Under the pieces are notes generated by a model. It was given only the letters and a program-made list of their open reading frames with translations, had not been told where the DNA came from and ran no database searches. From Liolophura sinensis (lineage: Eukaryota; Mollusca; Polyplacophora; Chitonida; Chitonidae): a stretch of 64,000 nt of DNA. The translations under genes and the position numbers were made by a program. Positions within the stretch are counted from its first letter, which is position 1. The number at the start of each line of letters is the position of its first letter. The stretch is from NCBI RefSeq assembly GCF_032854445.1, contig NC_088304.1, positions 24,599,513 to 24,663,512 of the forward strand, written 5' to 3'. This document shows positions 1 through 12,500 of the stretch, in pieces.

Positions 1-980
1 TTATTTTTATGTACATGTTTAATATATATATTTTATCGTCATGATTAATTTTTGGGCAGGAGGCAATGAAACAAAACAATATTTCTAAAATTCACAATGA
101 GCAATACACAAGCCAACCCGTCATTGAATAAAGCGCACTTTTGTGTCTACAAGCCTATCCCGTTATAGATGATAGGTTTATACACATGCCAAATGTGCGA
201 ACCAAAATTGGAATGACATTTGATTTCAGTCTAAATTTTTTAAATGCTTGATATTACCCATATTAATAATAGGTATATTTCATAATATTTCATAATGTAG
301 ACCTGCATTTTCATAATATGCTAATCTGGTACAGTGACAGAATCTTGTGAAGTTAAGGTTGCTGCTACTGTTTGGTGTTTAACCATGTCTCAGATGATTA
401 TTTTTGAAGTTAGAAAGACAAGATTGATATCTTTGTTGGTCGCAGACACACACAGAAATTCATTTTAATAACATCGTCGTCAAATGACTGAAAAATTGTT
501 GAGTACGACGTTAAACCCCAAGCACTCTCTCACTCATTTTAATAACAAGCAGATTTTCTATTGAACTGACGTATGCAGTTTTACAACATGCCCAAAACAG
601 CAACATGAACTTTACAACTGCCGAGTATAAACAAATGTATTTTGTTACCCAAAGTACGATTGTTCCATGGTCACTTCCTGCAGTGTTTATGTAGTATTTG
701 ATTGCTTGTGGGTGTGCCCTTCCATCAAAGCAGCATGTGTGTGTGTACAATATTATACATGAAAGCTTGGCTATATAGAGCACCCAGCTAGCAGCCTGCA
801 GAACCATGCAGGTTCAATTCAAAGTTCAGGCATCATGAAAGTTTCAAATTTTCTCACTTTTTTGTTATTAAGCATTCATAAGATAACAGACCAAGTTGTT
901 TAAGTTAGCCCATTTTTGATGTACTTTGGCTGTGCTTGAGTGGGGCATCTTACTTTGTGTCTGTTGTTATGAATTGGGAG
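1..980. other. Upstream DNA with no gene seen
   Basis: AT-rich sequence with no convincing coding stretch. Positions 479-538 hold a short repeat end ('gactgaaaaattgttgagta' followed by 'cgacgttaaaccccaagcac') that recurs near 2780-2826 and, inverted, near 57045-57110, so it is dispersed repeat. The 98-codon minus-strand frame at 511-807 overlaps that repeat and has no recognisable domain. The promoter and non-coding first exon of gene A should lie somewhere upstream of 1911, but I cannot place them. Confidence 0.6.
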
Positions 981-1146
981 TGAGGTAGCAATCAGTAGGG
1001 GCAGCAAGCAGTGAGGTAGCAAGCAGTAGGTGCAGCAAGCAGTGAGGTAGCAAGCAGTAGGGGCAGCAAGCAGTGAGGTAGCAAGCAGTAGGGGCAGCAA
1101 GCAGTGAGATAGCAAGCAGTAGGAGCAGCAAGCAGTGAGGTAGCAA
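981..1146. repeat. 31-bp minisatellite
   Basis: About five and a half copies of a 31-bp unit around 'gtgaggtagcaagcagtagg' plus 'ggcagcaagca'. Copies differ by single bases. Overlapping minus-strand open frames (LLLATSLLAAPTACYLTACC) are by-products of the array. Confidence 0.9.
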
Positions 1147-1279
1147 ACAAGTATGTGCTGGGATTAACTGTTATGTTCATCGACTAGCAAACAAAAATAC
1201 ACAATATGTACTGGCATTAGCCCCCTCTCCCAACTCCACCACTTCAACTCACCTACCATTCACACAAACATACACGCTC

Positions 1280-1650
1280 TTAAAATGTACATGTAGTGCC
1301 AGTCCAGTTAAGATGGCTGATATAATGCACATGTAGCGCCAATCTAGATCAGATGGCTGTAATAATGTACATGCAGTGCCAGTCCAGATAAGATGGCCGA
1401 AATAATATACATGTAGTGCCAGTCCAGATAAGATGGCTGACATAATGCACATGTAGTGCCAGTCTAGATAAGATGACTGATATAATGCACGTGTAGTGCC
1501 AATCTAGATCAGATGGCTGTAATAATGTACATGCAGTGCCAGTCCATATAAGATGGCTGATATAATGCACATGTAGTGCCAATCTAGACCAGATGGCTGT
1601 AATAATGTGCATGCAGTGCCAGTCCAGATAAGATGGCTGTAATAATGCTA
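1280..1650. repeat. 38-bp minisatellite
   Basis: About nine copies of a unit of roughly 38 bp containing 'tgtagtgccagtccagataa' and 'gatggctgatataatgcaca'. Two subtypes (ending gataataatg or taataatgta) alternate. Lies about 270 bp upstream of the first coding exon of gene A, probably inside its 5' UTR intron or promoter. Confidence 0.9.
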
Positions 1651-1915
1651 ATGCGATACACATGTGTTTGCATTTAGATCAACATGTGGATTGATATGGC
1701 TTCGGAGGAGCCACCTCTATGCCCAACCCAAGAACAGTAATAATAATTATAACAATAATTGCATCTAACTTGCCAAAGATTTACTACAGGCAATGCTTTT
1801 TTTTTTCAACCCACAGAAATGAACACTTACACAGTAAGGTGTTAAACAAGATTCAAGACATAAAAAAAAATGTATTGGAATGAATAAATCCAGGTCTATT
1901 TCATTTTTCAGGAAA

Positions 1916-2120
1916 ATGTTGTCGCGCTGCCTATTGGGGGCGTGGCTTGTCACCCTGGTAACCACAGGGTTGGCGCAAACCCCCGCAACTCTTCGTCAAA
2001 CGACATGCACTAACCGAGTGGTTGAGATCATCCCTGATGCAGACGCTGTGATTGGTGGGCTGTTCGCCATCCACTCTGACACCTCAGCCAATGGGTATGG
2101 ATGTGGACCACCCATTTCTG
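1916..2120 (+). CDS. Gene A exon 1: signal peptide and start of VFT1
   Basis: Begins at ATG 1916, five bases after a pyrimidine-rich 3' splice site (acceptor AG 1910-1911). Residues 1-20 form a signal peptide with core LLGAWLVTLVTTGLA; cleavage is likely after Ala20. It then runs into the first VFT strand (VIGGLFAIH) and the first conserved Cys (GYGCGPPIS). The donor is ctg|gtgaga; the exon ends in phase 1. The upstream ATG at 1880 lies in the polypyrimidine tract and was not used. Confidence 0.85.
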
Positions 2121-2197
2121 GTGAGAAATATTATAAATATAAAACTTTTAGGTACTCTATACAAATTTAACATTAAAAGAGAAGCCAAGGCTAGACA

Positions 2198-2247
<50 letters not shown>

Positions 2248-3481
2248 TTATTTATTTTAATAAAGTACCCCATTTCAAGATTGAAAAGTATTACATCTTA
2301 CTTTTCAGATGTTGTATGACTGAGATATTTCACCTGAAAGTAAGCAAATTTGTGCACATTGAAAGTCAAAAGCGATGCCATATTATCAATATTAACCAAT
2401 CAGGTGCGAGTTATTTCTATGACCCGAGAATGCAGATGTTTGCAATGACGTCACATGAACAGTGTGTAGCCTTTTAGCCATATGTAAATGGGGTTCAAGT
2501 CAGTGATTTCCACTTCTAACATGGTGTCAGGAGCGGTTGATCTAGGGTCAATCCTGGGTCAAGTCACACCTAAGACTTTAAAAGAGGAGGTTGTAACTTC
2601 CTCGCTTGGCATTCAGCATGAAGGGGATAGTACAGTATAATGGCTCGGGCGGGGCGGCTTACTTGCCTTAGTTAAGTCGTCTCAGTGAAGCAGCACTAGA
2701 TAAAAGAGCGGTGGAAATCCGTCCTGCAACAAGGAGGCACATTACATGCACTCTAAGGATTCCTTCGTCATCATACGACTGAAAAATTGTTAAGTATGAC
2801 GTTAAAGCCCAAGAACTCACTCACTCTTTCTAACATGGTGTATCTCATGGCCTTGTAAGAAGTCCAGATGAAAAGTTGATTTACAGAGTTACCCAGCCGA
2901 AGCACGTTTGAACAAAATTGTTGTGGCTGTTTAGATCTATTTCCATCCCTTTTCTGAAATAATATCAGATTATATCATTTATTATTCTTTCGTTTAATTA
3001 TTCACTCTCATGTTTGCTAGGACAAGATGTAAATATACACAATTATAAGATTAGGGGGTCAGCAACACCTTTTGGGCATTGTTTAATTATTTGTTTATTT
3101 GATTGATGTATTACGCCATACAAAAGTCATAAATTCCACTTATGACAGCAGTCGCGCTTGTGGTAGCAGGACCCCATGGAAACCCACAACCCTCCACAGG
3201 TGCTGACAGATCTTCCCATTGAGGTAGCCTTACATAAAGGTCATTGAATAACCAGCCTTTCACAAAAATGCCACATACATCTTACTTCACAGGTGGAAAT
3301 GTTTGTCAGGTACCTGTCTAAGGCCAGTGGTTTTACACCAGGTGAACCCCAGTTTCTAAACCAATAAATAATGGACACAAATATGTTTGTGATGCTCACA
3401 TGCAGCTATATCCTCAGTTTACGCATAGATTCCATATACCTTGTATCTTGAGCACAACATTAAACACTAAATGAGTCACTC

Positions 3482-3535
<54 letters not shown>

Positions 3536-6500
3536 AGTAAGGAAAGGTTTCTAATTAGTTAATACAGAATAACTCTTATTTTGACATGAGTTTTATGTAT
3601 ATATATAAATTTTTTTTTTTTCAGATTCGATGCAGGGTTTTGAGGCCACCCGGTGGATTTTGGATTTGCTGAACAAGAAAAATATCACGATCAACAATCA
3701 GCTGCAGGTGGATAGTTACATTCCAGGTGTTAAACTAGGTGAGTTATGACATCTGTGGAGCGTGGGATTTCCGGTTCAATTCAAACAGCCTGGATAGTTA
3801 TTTTTTTGAAGTGACACTGTAGACGGCTGGTTATAAAGAAGAACAGAAGCATGTCTCATGGATGTCAACTCTGGTGTTGATCAATCAATAACTTGGTTTG
3901 AAAATGATGTTAAAATGGAAGTTGAAACTCTAACGCAGGAGTTGATATCCATAAGTAATGCTTGTGTTCTCGTTAGTTTTCTAATAACTAAATGTTCTGG
4001 CTGGCTAAGCAGTCTAATAGGTTCTCCAAGTAGTCCATTGATCCTTGATTTAATATACATGCATTGAGGTTTCCTTGCTGGAATATGGCTCTTTCTAGTT
4101 TAACCATATGCCTGATACTCTCTGGTTGGTTTGCTTGCGAAACCAATAAGGTGCTGTTGTTTCTCCTGGGCTTTGTTCAGTTTGGTTGCAGAATAAACAT
4201 TATCTGAGGAAACCAAACATGGCAAGGTGCAATGGCTTCCTCCCTGTTCAGTTCCGTTTTTCTGCTGCGTAACAAGATGTTTGAGAAACATGGCAAGGCG
4301 CGGGGGCTTCCTCCCTGTTCTGTTCTGTTCAGTTTTGCTGCTGCATATCAAGATGTTTGAGAAACATGCAGTGGTTTCCTCCCTGTTCTGTTTGGCTTTT
4401 CTGCTTTGTAACAAGATGTTTGAGAAACATGGGAAGGTGTGGTAATTTCCTCCCTGTTCTGTTCAGTTTTTCTGCTTTGTAACAAGATGTTTGAGAAACA
4501 TGGCAAGGTGTGGGGGTTTCCTCCCTGTTCTGTTCAGTTTTTTTGCTGCGTTACAAAATGTTTGAGAAACCTGGCAAGGTGCATTGTTTTCCTCCCTGTT
4601 ATATTCAGTTTTTCTGCTGCGTTGCAAGATGTTTGAGAAACATGGCAAGGTGCAGTGGCTTCCTCCCTGTTCTTTTCAGTTTTTCTGCTGCATATCAAGA
4701 TGTTTGAGAAACATGGCAAGGTGCATTGGCTTCCTCCCAGTTCTTTTCAGTTTTTCTGCTGCATATCAAGATGTTTGAGAAACATGGCAAGGTGCAGTGG
4801 CTTCCTCCCTGTTGTATTCAGTTTTTCTGCTGCATTACAAGATGTTTGAGAAACCTGGCAAGATGCAGTGGCTTCCTCCCTGTTCTATTCAGTTTTTCTG
4901 CTGCATATCAAGATGTTTGAGAAACCTGGCAAGATGCAGTGGCTTCCTCCCAGTTCTTTTCAGTTTTTCTGCTGTGTGACAAGATGTTTGAGATACATTG
5001 CAAGGTGTTGGGGTTTCCTCCCTGTTCTCTTCAGTTTTTCTGCTGCGTGACAAGATGTTTGAGAAACCTGGCAAGGTGCATTGGCTTCCTCCCTGTTCTC
5101 TTCAGTTTTTCTGCTGTGTGACAAGATGTTTGAGAAACATTGCAAGGTGTGGGGGTTTCCTCCCTGTTCTATTCAGTTTTACTTTCACCTATAAATCTGA
5201 TTATAGCGGATAACATTAAACATTTTCACAAAATTTTCAGCCACATTCTAAATAGGGCAAGATGAAGGCACCAAATTGAATGTGAAACAATGATTCACAC
5301 AACAAGGTGTAGATGTATTTGTGTTGCTTGCATTAATGATACTGGCATGTATTTGTCTTGTATGTATTTGTCTTGTGTATGTGTAAGTTGATATGTGTAT
5401 GTATTTGTGCTACTTTTGTGTATTTAGGTTACTATGAAACTTGTGTATGTATTTATGTTAATTGTATCCATTTGTGCTACTTGTATTTATTTGTCGTAGT
5501 TGTATGTGTTTAGGTTACTGATTTGTACATGTATTTGCCTTACTTGTATGCATTGCCACACTTGTATACATTTGCCTCACTTGTATGCTGTTGCCTCACT
5601 TGTATGCCTCACTTGTATGCCTCACTTGTGCGTTTCAGGTATGAGGGTGATGGACACCTGTATGAGAGCAGAGAAGGCCCTAGGTGGGGCCACTGAGCTT
5701 TTCCCGCGTCTGGGTGGTAGTGAGCAAACCTGTTCTCAGACAAATAAAGCCATGCTGGGTAAGATTATGTTCTCTACTAAACTATGTCATTGTTATTCTG
5801 CGTTTTTGGGGGGCACTTTGGTGGTACTAACCTGTTGATGATGCTCTCTAGTGAAGTCTTGCATGGAGTTAGCCACAAGGGACCAATAAAATGTCTTCCA
5901 CCAATACAACATCCTATAACTTGCCAAACATGGGTGAAGAATGGGGTAGGTGTTACCCAAATATTTTTAATCATTTAATTAGGAGGCACAAAACTATGAA
6001 GATTGTCATTTCACCATTAGTTCTCACAAGACTTCACTTTTTGATGTTCTTGTACATGTATGTACATATCTGCTTGAAGTTTTTCAGCCCAATCATTTTC
6101 TTAAGATTTCTATGTAAGATTTTGTTGGCTTCCATTATGAAAAAAAAGGCTTATTTTAAAAAAGTGTAATTTTGGTAGCCAGTTTAAAGAGTGAATGCTG
6201 TAGCATTTTTACAAAATTATACTAACATGTAGGCGTGCAAATAGAACCTAATGGTTCATTATTGAAATATGCAATGTTAAAGGACACATGACAGTTTTTT
6301 TATTTCTGTATCCTTTAAAATTATCATTTATTTTCCTAGGTAGAGGTGTTTTCTTTGAATTGTCTCCCCTTAATAAGCCAGCATGGATGGCATTGGCCAT
6401 AAAGCCATGTTCAAGTCCAGCTCATGCTGCCTTCCTCTGCGGCCATACATGCGAAGGTCTGCCAGCAGCCTGTGGATGGTCACAGGTGTCCGCTCATTTC

Positions 6501-9500
6501 CTCCCATCTTAATGTTGGCTACCGTCGTATAAGTGAAATATTGTTGAGTACAGTGTAAAATACCAATCAAATAAATAAACAAAGCTATACATGTATTGTG
6601 AAATACATATGTTTTTAGCTTCTGTACAGAAACCTTCTGGATAAATTGAAATATGTAGATTTCGCTTCATTTTTCCGGATCAAGCAGAGCATTGAATAGA
6701 AAATTTTTCTCAGATCGGTTTTTGGCATTCAAAAATGTGTGATTCAAATTTATTTTTGAATAAAGTACATTAATTAAAGAATAGTGAACATGTTTTTTTA
6801 GGCATCATTGACATGAATCCCAGCCCAGTTGCAGCAGAATTAGCTGAGTTGGGGGAGCAGTATAACCTTCCTGTTGTGTCATTCGCCGCCACGTCATCAG
6901 ATCTGAGCAACAAACTGAAATATCCAAATTTCATGAGAACCATTCAGCCCGAGAGGAAAGGACTGACAAGGGTAAGGGTTAGCAGAAGCAATACTCATTT
7001 ATGGCCCATCAGTGCCATCTGGATGATGTCTAAGGGAAGATAACTCTGTGCTATAGTCCTTCACAAGCCCACTGAATGATATCACTAATCAGTCAGGTTA
7101 TCTTTCTTTGATATCCAGATGGTGATATGCCAGGGGCCATGTATAACTTTATATTGTTTCCCATTTTTAAGCATTTTCTAAAAGAAACCTTAAATTGTTC
7201 ATGTGATTTTACAAAGGTATTTGTAGTTTAAATGCATGTAACTTTTTAACAGACTGTACTTGTATGTGGCCTGTCTAAGGGTAACCTGTGTAGAGTTTTG
7301 TTAAATATGAACATGTTAGAAAACAAGCCTTAAGTTTTAATCTTGCTGTTTTTCCAGGCAGTGAATGAGGTTCTTCGCCACCTAAAGTGGACGTACATCA
7401 CAGCGGTGTACACAGACGACCTCAGATCTATGGAGTACTACCGGGAATTCGTACAAAATGTGGGCGGGTCGGGCGTATGTGTGGGATCCGCAGTCCGTCT
7501 GGCACACGACAACACCAGCACAGCCACCATGAATGCAGCGCTGAACAGACTTCTTCAAGCCAATGCCACTGGTGTCGTGTTTTTCGGAAAACCTGAAGTG
7601 GCAGAGAGTATCTTGAGGGCAGCGAACGGTTACACGAATGCAGGAAAACTGCAGTGGGTATTTGCAGACAGTATCAGCATTAGCTCCCTTTTCCCAGGTC
7701 TAACTTACCCACGTGGGATCATCGCCGTCCAGCCATTTTCCCGGACAATGGCCGAGTTTGAGGACCACTGGGTGCAACTCAACGAGCTCTCCCCGCCAGT
7801 TGATGACCCGTGGTTTGCAGAATGGTACATGACGGAGTATCAGTGTAACCTTCCCACAATGAACATGGGCCACCCAAGGGAGTGCTTGATTATTGACGAG
7901 ACAACAAAGCGCTCCCGGTTTGTCCAAGGGCGTCTCGTGGAGCCTGCCGTCCTCGCCGTCTACACATACGCCCGTGCTCTGCGCAAGGCCCATGCCGATC
8001 TCTGTCAGGGCGTGTCTGGTATGTGTGCCAATCTCCGGTCTCTGACCTCAAAGCAGTTTTATGAGAACTACCTGCAGAAGGTTAACTTCACGTTCATGAC
8101 CCCAGAGAGAGTGCCCAGTTTGTCCACACCCAACTCTCAACCCTACTTGGCCCCCGAGAGGCTCCAATTTGACAGTAACCTGGACATTGTTAATTCCGCC
8201 TACAAGATCTTCAACTTTAACAACCAGCAGGGAATTTACAAATTCATACGGGTAAGAAAACCTCATTACAGTTATTTTCATGTCAAATGTTTTGGAAAAC
8301 AGGCCTTGTTGTCAAGGAGACACCAGTTTTAATGGATTTTTTATAGGTGAGCTAACAACACTAAAGAGGCAGAAAATGGAAGAAAAATAAAATTGAAAGT
8401 ATTCTAATGCTTTGAATGGTTTTCAAGGCTTTCAAGGTTTTTCAATCCCATAAATACGTCCAGTTTTTCTGTTTTGTTTTGTACCCTTTTCCCACATTGA
8501 CAAAAAATGTTCATTTTTCCCATAAAACAAACCTTTAACTTGGTATGGCCTAATACTTCTGTGTGGCCTAACCCATCTGCATTGCCTAACACATCTGTGT
8601 GGCCTAACACATCTGTGCTTCCACATTGTTGAATGAGAACTGTTATCTGTAATACGTACTGGTATACATATTTTGGCTGTGTTCTACATGGGACTAATAC
8701 TTACTGCCAGGTTCTACACACTCTTTTGGACCAATAAAAAGTGTTTGGAGATCAAAAAAGATAGATAATGAACAGGCACTTGCAGGGCTTTATGTAGGCA
8801 ATTTTTCATACCTATATGTTTTATTATCAGAGCCAAAAGCCAAAAAAAAAGAAAAAAGAACTCAAAGGAAAAGAGTAGAAATATGAAAAATTTGCTGATT
8901 TGGATCAGTTTTAATGATTTAAGATTACTTCTTCACATTTAGTCTTTTATTTGATCTCTGTAGATCTTGTATAGGAACAGTGGATGTTTTTGATGAGTGT
9001 GTTATTACCCAGGCTGGTCTCTGTCAGTTTTAAGTACCAGAATCAGTGTTCTGTCGGTTTTCAGCACCCGACTCAGCGCTCTGTTCAAGAAATTGTAATC
9101 CATAATAATACTGCTACTTATACACAAATAGATATAGGGCTGCCAGCAACCTGCAGATGGTCATGGATTTCCTCCGGGCTCCGCCTGGTTTCCTCCCACC
9201 ATAATGCTAACCACCATAATGGGTCTTGAGTATGACGTAAAACACCAGTCAAATAAATAGATAAATAAATTAGATATAGTTCTATAGTGTCACAGTTAAT
9301 TGATATCTCACAACCGAGCCCAAAAGTAAAAGGTTGCATAATATTTGGGGCGGAATATCAGAGCATAGCACAAGAAAATAATCAAGATTACATTTAACGT
9401 GCATTCAGTAACTTTGCTTAAAGGAAGAGGTTAAACCAAAAAACATAGGGTCATCAGACGGACCACAAAAGCTGTGTCTGAAAATTCTCGGAATTTTAAA

Positions 9501-12500
9501 GATAATGATTTTTCACTGCAGTTGATTGTACAGTTTGTGTGGGGGGATTTTACTTTCATGAACCATAATGTATTCCATTATTTCAGGATGATGTTGGAGG
9601 TAAATTCATTTTTTCACCCCATTAAAACATGAGTGTTTCTTAATTTATTGTATTTTTCTGATATATGTACATGTAACTTAGCCTACAGTTAATGTGTGCA
9701 TGTATTAAACACATAATCCGGTTAGTAACTGGTATTGTATACGTCTGCAGATTATGGTAAAAAAAATAGGATACAGTGACAAAATTCATACATGCACATA
9801 TATTATACATGTATTGTCCATAAAGCCTTCCTTAAATCCAAACGTTTAAATCCCTGTAGTTAGGCAAGAAAAAAAATTCAAAAATTAGTGCACATATTTT
9901 TGTGTTTTTGAGTGGTCGATCCAATATTCACTTCTTTTCTCTAAGGCGCCAGTTCAAACCGGGTTGTGGATCAAATTTCTAGTTGTGTGGAAAAGTTAGT
10001 CAGTGAAATGACAAGATTCATGGGTTTATTTTTTACGGCTGTCTGGCTCCCTCCATCTATGGAATTGGCCATCGTTCAAAGTCTTGAAAACAGCTATTTG
10101 TAAACAAGAAACAACTAAGTGAATATTAAACAGATGCAGTTTTGCTAACCTTTTCATGCTACCATTCCAGAATTTTGCTTGTGACTGTTTCTATAGGTTG
10201 CCACAGTTCTGGGAAAGAATGAACCAGTCATATTTACGGGACTGCAGATGTTTGATGAATCACGGACGACTGTGCAGACAAATCCCCCAGCATCCTCTTG
10301 CCCCACTTCAGGCTGTGAACTTTGCCAGGGTCCAGAGTATCAGGCTAAATATCTTTTCCTGGATGGAGACATTATTCTGAATGGACTCTTTACTGTGCAT
10401 CGTGCTGGGCCGACGGCACTCTCCTGCGGTCCTTTGTCAGAGTTCAGTCCCTTGATTGTGGAGGCGATGAAATGGGCCGTGGAGAATAAAGCCCCAGCGC
10501 GTCTCAGTGGTGTAAAGCTGGGAATGCTTGCCTTCGACGATTGTCAGAGCTCACTCATCGGCAAAAATTTGGCATATGGAGCTTCTTCAGGAATGATGCG
10601 AATCGAAGACGGAACTGGAAGTTTGCTAGAGCCGCAGAAAATAGAAGGTTACCTGGCAGCTGCCTCGTCAAGTAGGACGATAGACTTTTCTGAGTTCATA
10701 AACCGTGTCCGCAAGCCTCAAATATCGTATGCAGCCACTAGCCCTGTTTTATCCAATCAGAAAGAGTTTCCCTATTTTCTGCGCACCATTCCATCTGATA
10801 CTTCACAGATTCGAGCAATTGTCATGATGCTAAAACTGTTGGGATGGCATAATGTCCAGGCCGTGCAGGATGCAACTTCTTACGGACGGGACGGAATCAA
10901 TGAGCTGAAGCGAATTGGTGCACAGGAAGGGATCTGCATTGTCGCTGTTCATGAAGCTGAAACTGACGGCAACATGACGGATATTATTGAGCGTCTGCGC
11001 GCGAGACCCTGGTCACAACCAGTGGTGCTGTACATGCAGAGTCAAGCAATCAAAGACTTCTTAAGGGCTTACAACAGCATGGGTGCGAAGGGCGAATTTG
11101 TTTTGATCGGTTCAGAGACCTGGGGCAAAAACAAGGACATTTTGGCAGGAATGGGTGACGTTGCAGAGGGCTCAATAACCGTTCAACCGGTGGACTTGGT
11201 TTTCGATGGCTTCAAATCATATCTGGCAGGCCTTGATGCGCGTACATATCTCACCAACCCGTGGTTTGCTGAGCAGTATGAGATGCTCAACAACTGTAGC
11301 ATTGACTCTCGGAACCCGATGTACCCAACTCCTTGCTCAGACGGCCCGATTGTTGACAACAATGTGGATCTAGATGTGTACAGCCAGTACACCATCGCAG
11401 CCGTCGAGACTTTTGCCATCGGCCTTCAGAAAACCTTGGAAGTTTTCTGTGGGGTGGGGTATCAAGGAGTTTGTAGCCAGTTCATTACAGCCAGTAACAA
11501 GATTGACATCTTGATGAAGAATATCGAAGATGCCACATTTTTCGATGACCGCCAACCGAAAAACAGGGAGTTTGAATTCTACAATCGTTCGGGGAATGTT
11601 GACTTCATAATCTACAGCGTGTCAGGACAAGGCCAAGACTACCGTCAGGTAACAGCAAAAACAAAACCATGGGGTCAACATTCAAAATACATGCATAAGC
11701 ATCACCCAATATTAATTTCCGTAACATTTTTCTTTTTTGTTATAATGCTTCACAACGTTGAAAGTCCAGATTGTGATGGATTGTTATATAAAAGTTTGAT
11801 CTGAATTAAAGTAAGCACCTTAATAAAAATAACCCTCAATCGTCAATGTTTTCCTACATGTGTCCATTAGCTGTTGGAATCATTATCATACTGTTTACAT
11901 GTATGTATAGTAAACTAGAAAACCCTTCAAGAAAGTTCTATAGTCTAAATGGGAGTTACCTTATTTCAGATCGCCACGTACAAACCAAAGGATAACCTCT
12001 TGGAACTTGAAGGAAGCTTGCAGAACAACATTGACAGTATCGTTTTGCCAGATCCAAACAAACGCCCCAATGACTGGAGGGCGGAATGCCCAGGTTTGTG
12101 CCTCGAGTGCATGTACATGTTCTCTCACCAGCCATATATGTACAAGCCAGGAGACATCGTTCTGCCAGCCGTCTTTGATGTTCACAAGTCTGGAGAGTTT
12201 CCATTTTCCTGTGGAGAGCTTAGTGACAATGGCTTCCTGATAACTGAAGCTTTTGCCTTCGCTGTCGACACGGTGAATGCTGGTACAGGCCCCGTAAAAC
12301 TGAATGCTGGCCAACTGGGGCATCTTGTCTTTGATGGTTGCACCAACCCGACAAGAATAAATCAACTGGTCACAAGTTTTGTAGGCTTTAGCGGGCTTGG
12401 CATACAAGAGCTGGCCTCAGACCGCCACCCTGGCTGGATGACCTTCAGTAACGAGGGGACTTTAGGGGTTGTTGATGTACTACAGAATCTCGGCATTCCA

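Noticed and set aside
1880-1915. Upstream Met at 1880 as start of gene A
   Set aside because: Lies in the polypyrimidine tract of a good acceptor; the peptide from 1916 is a better signal peptide.
4100-5213. Ladder of about 15 small frames with MFEKHGKVQWLPPC-like peptides
   Set aside because: 71-bp repeat; frame rotates each unit, so no single frame is kept open.
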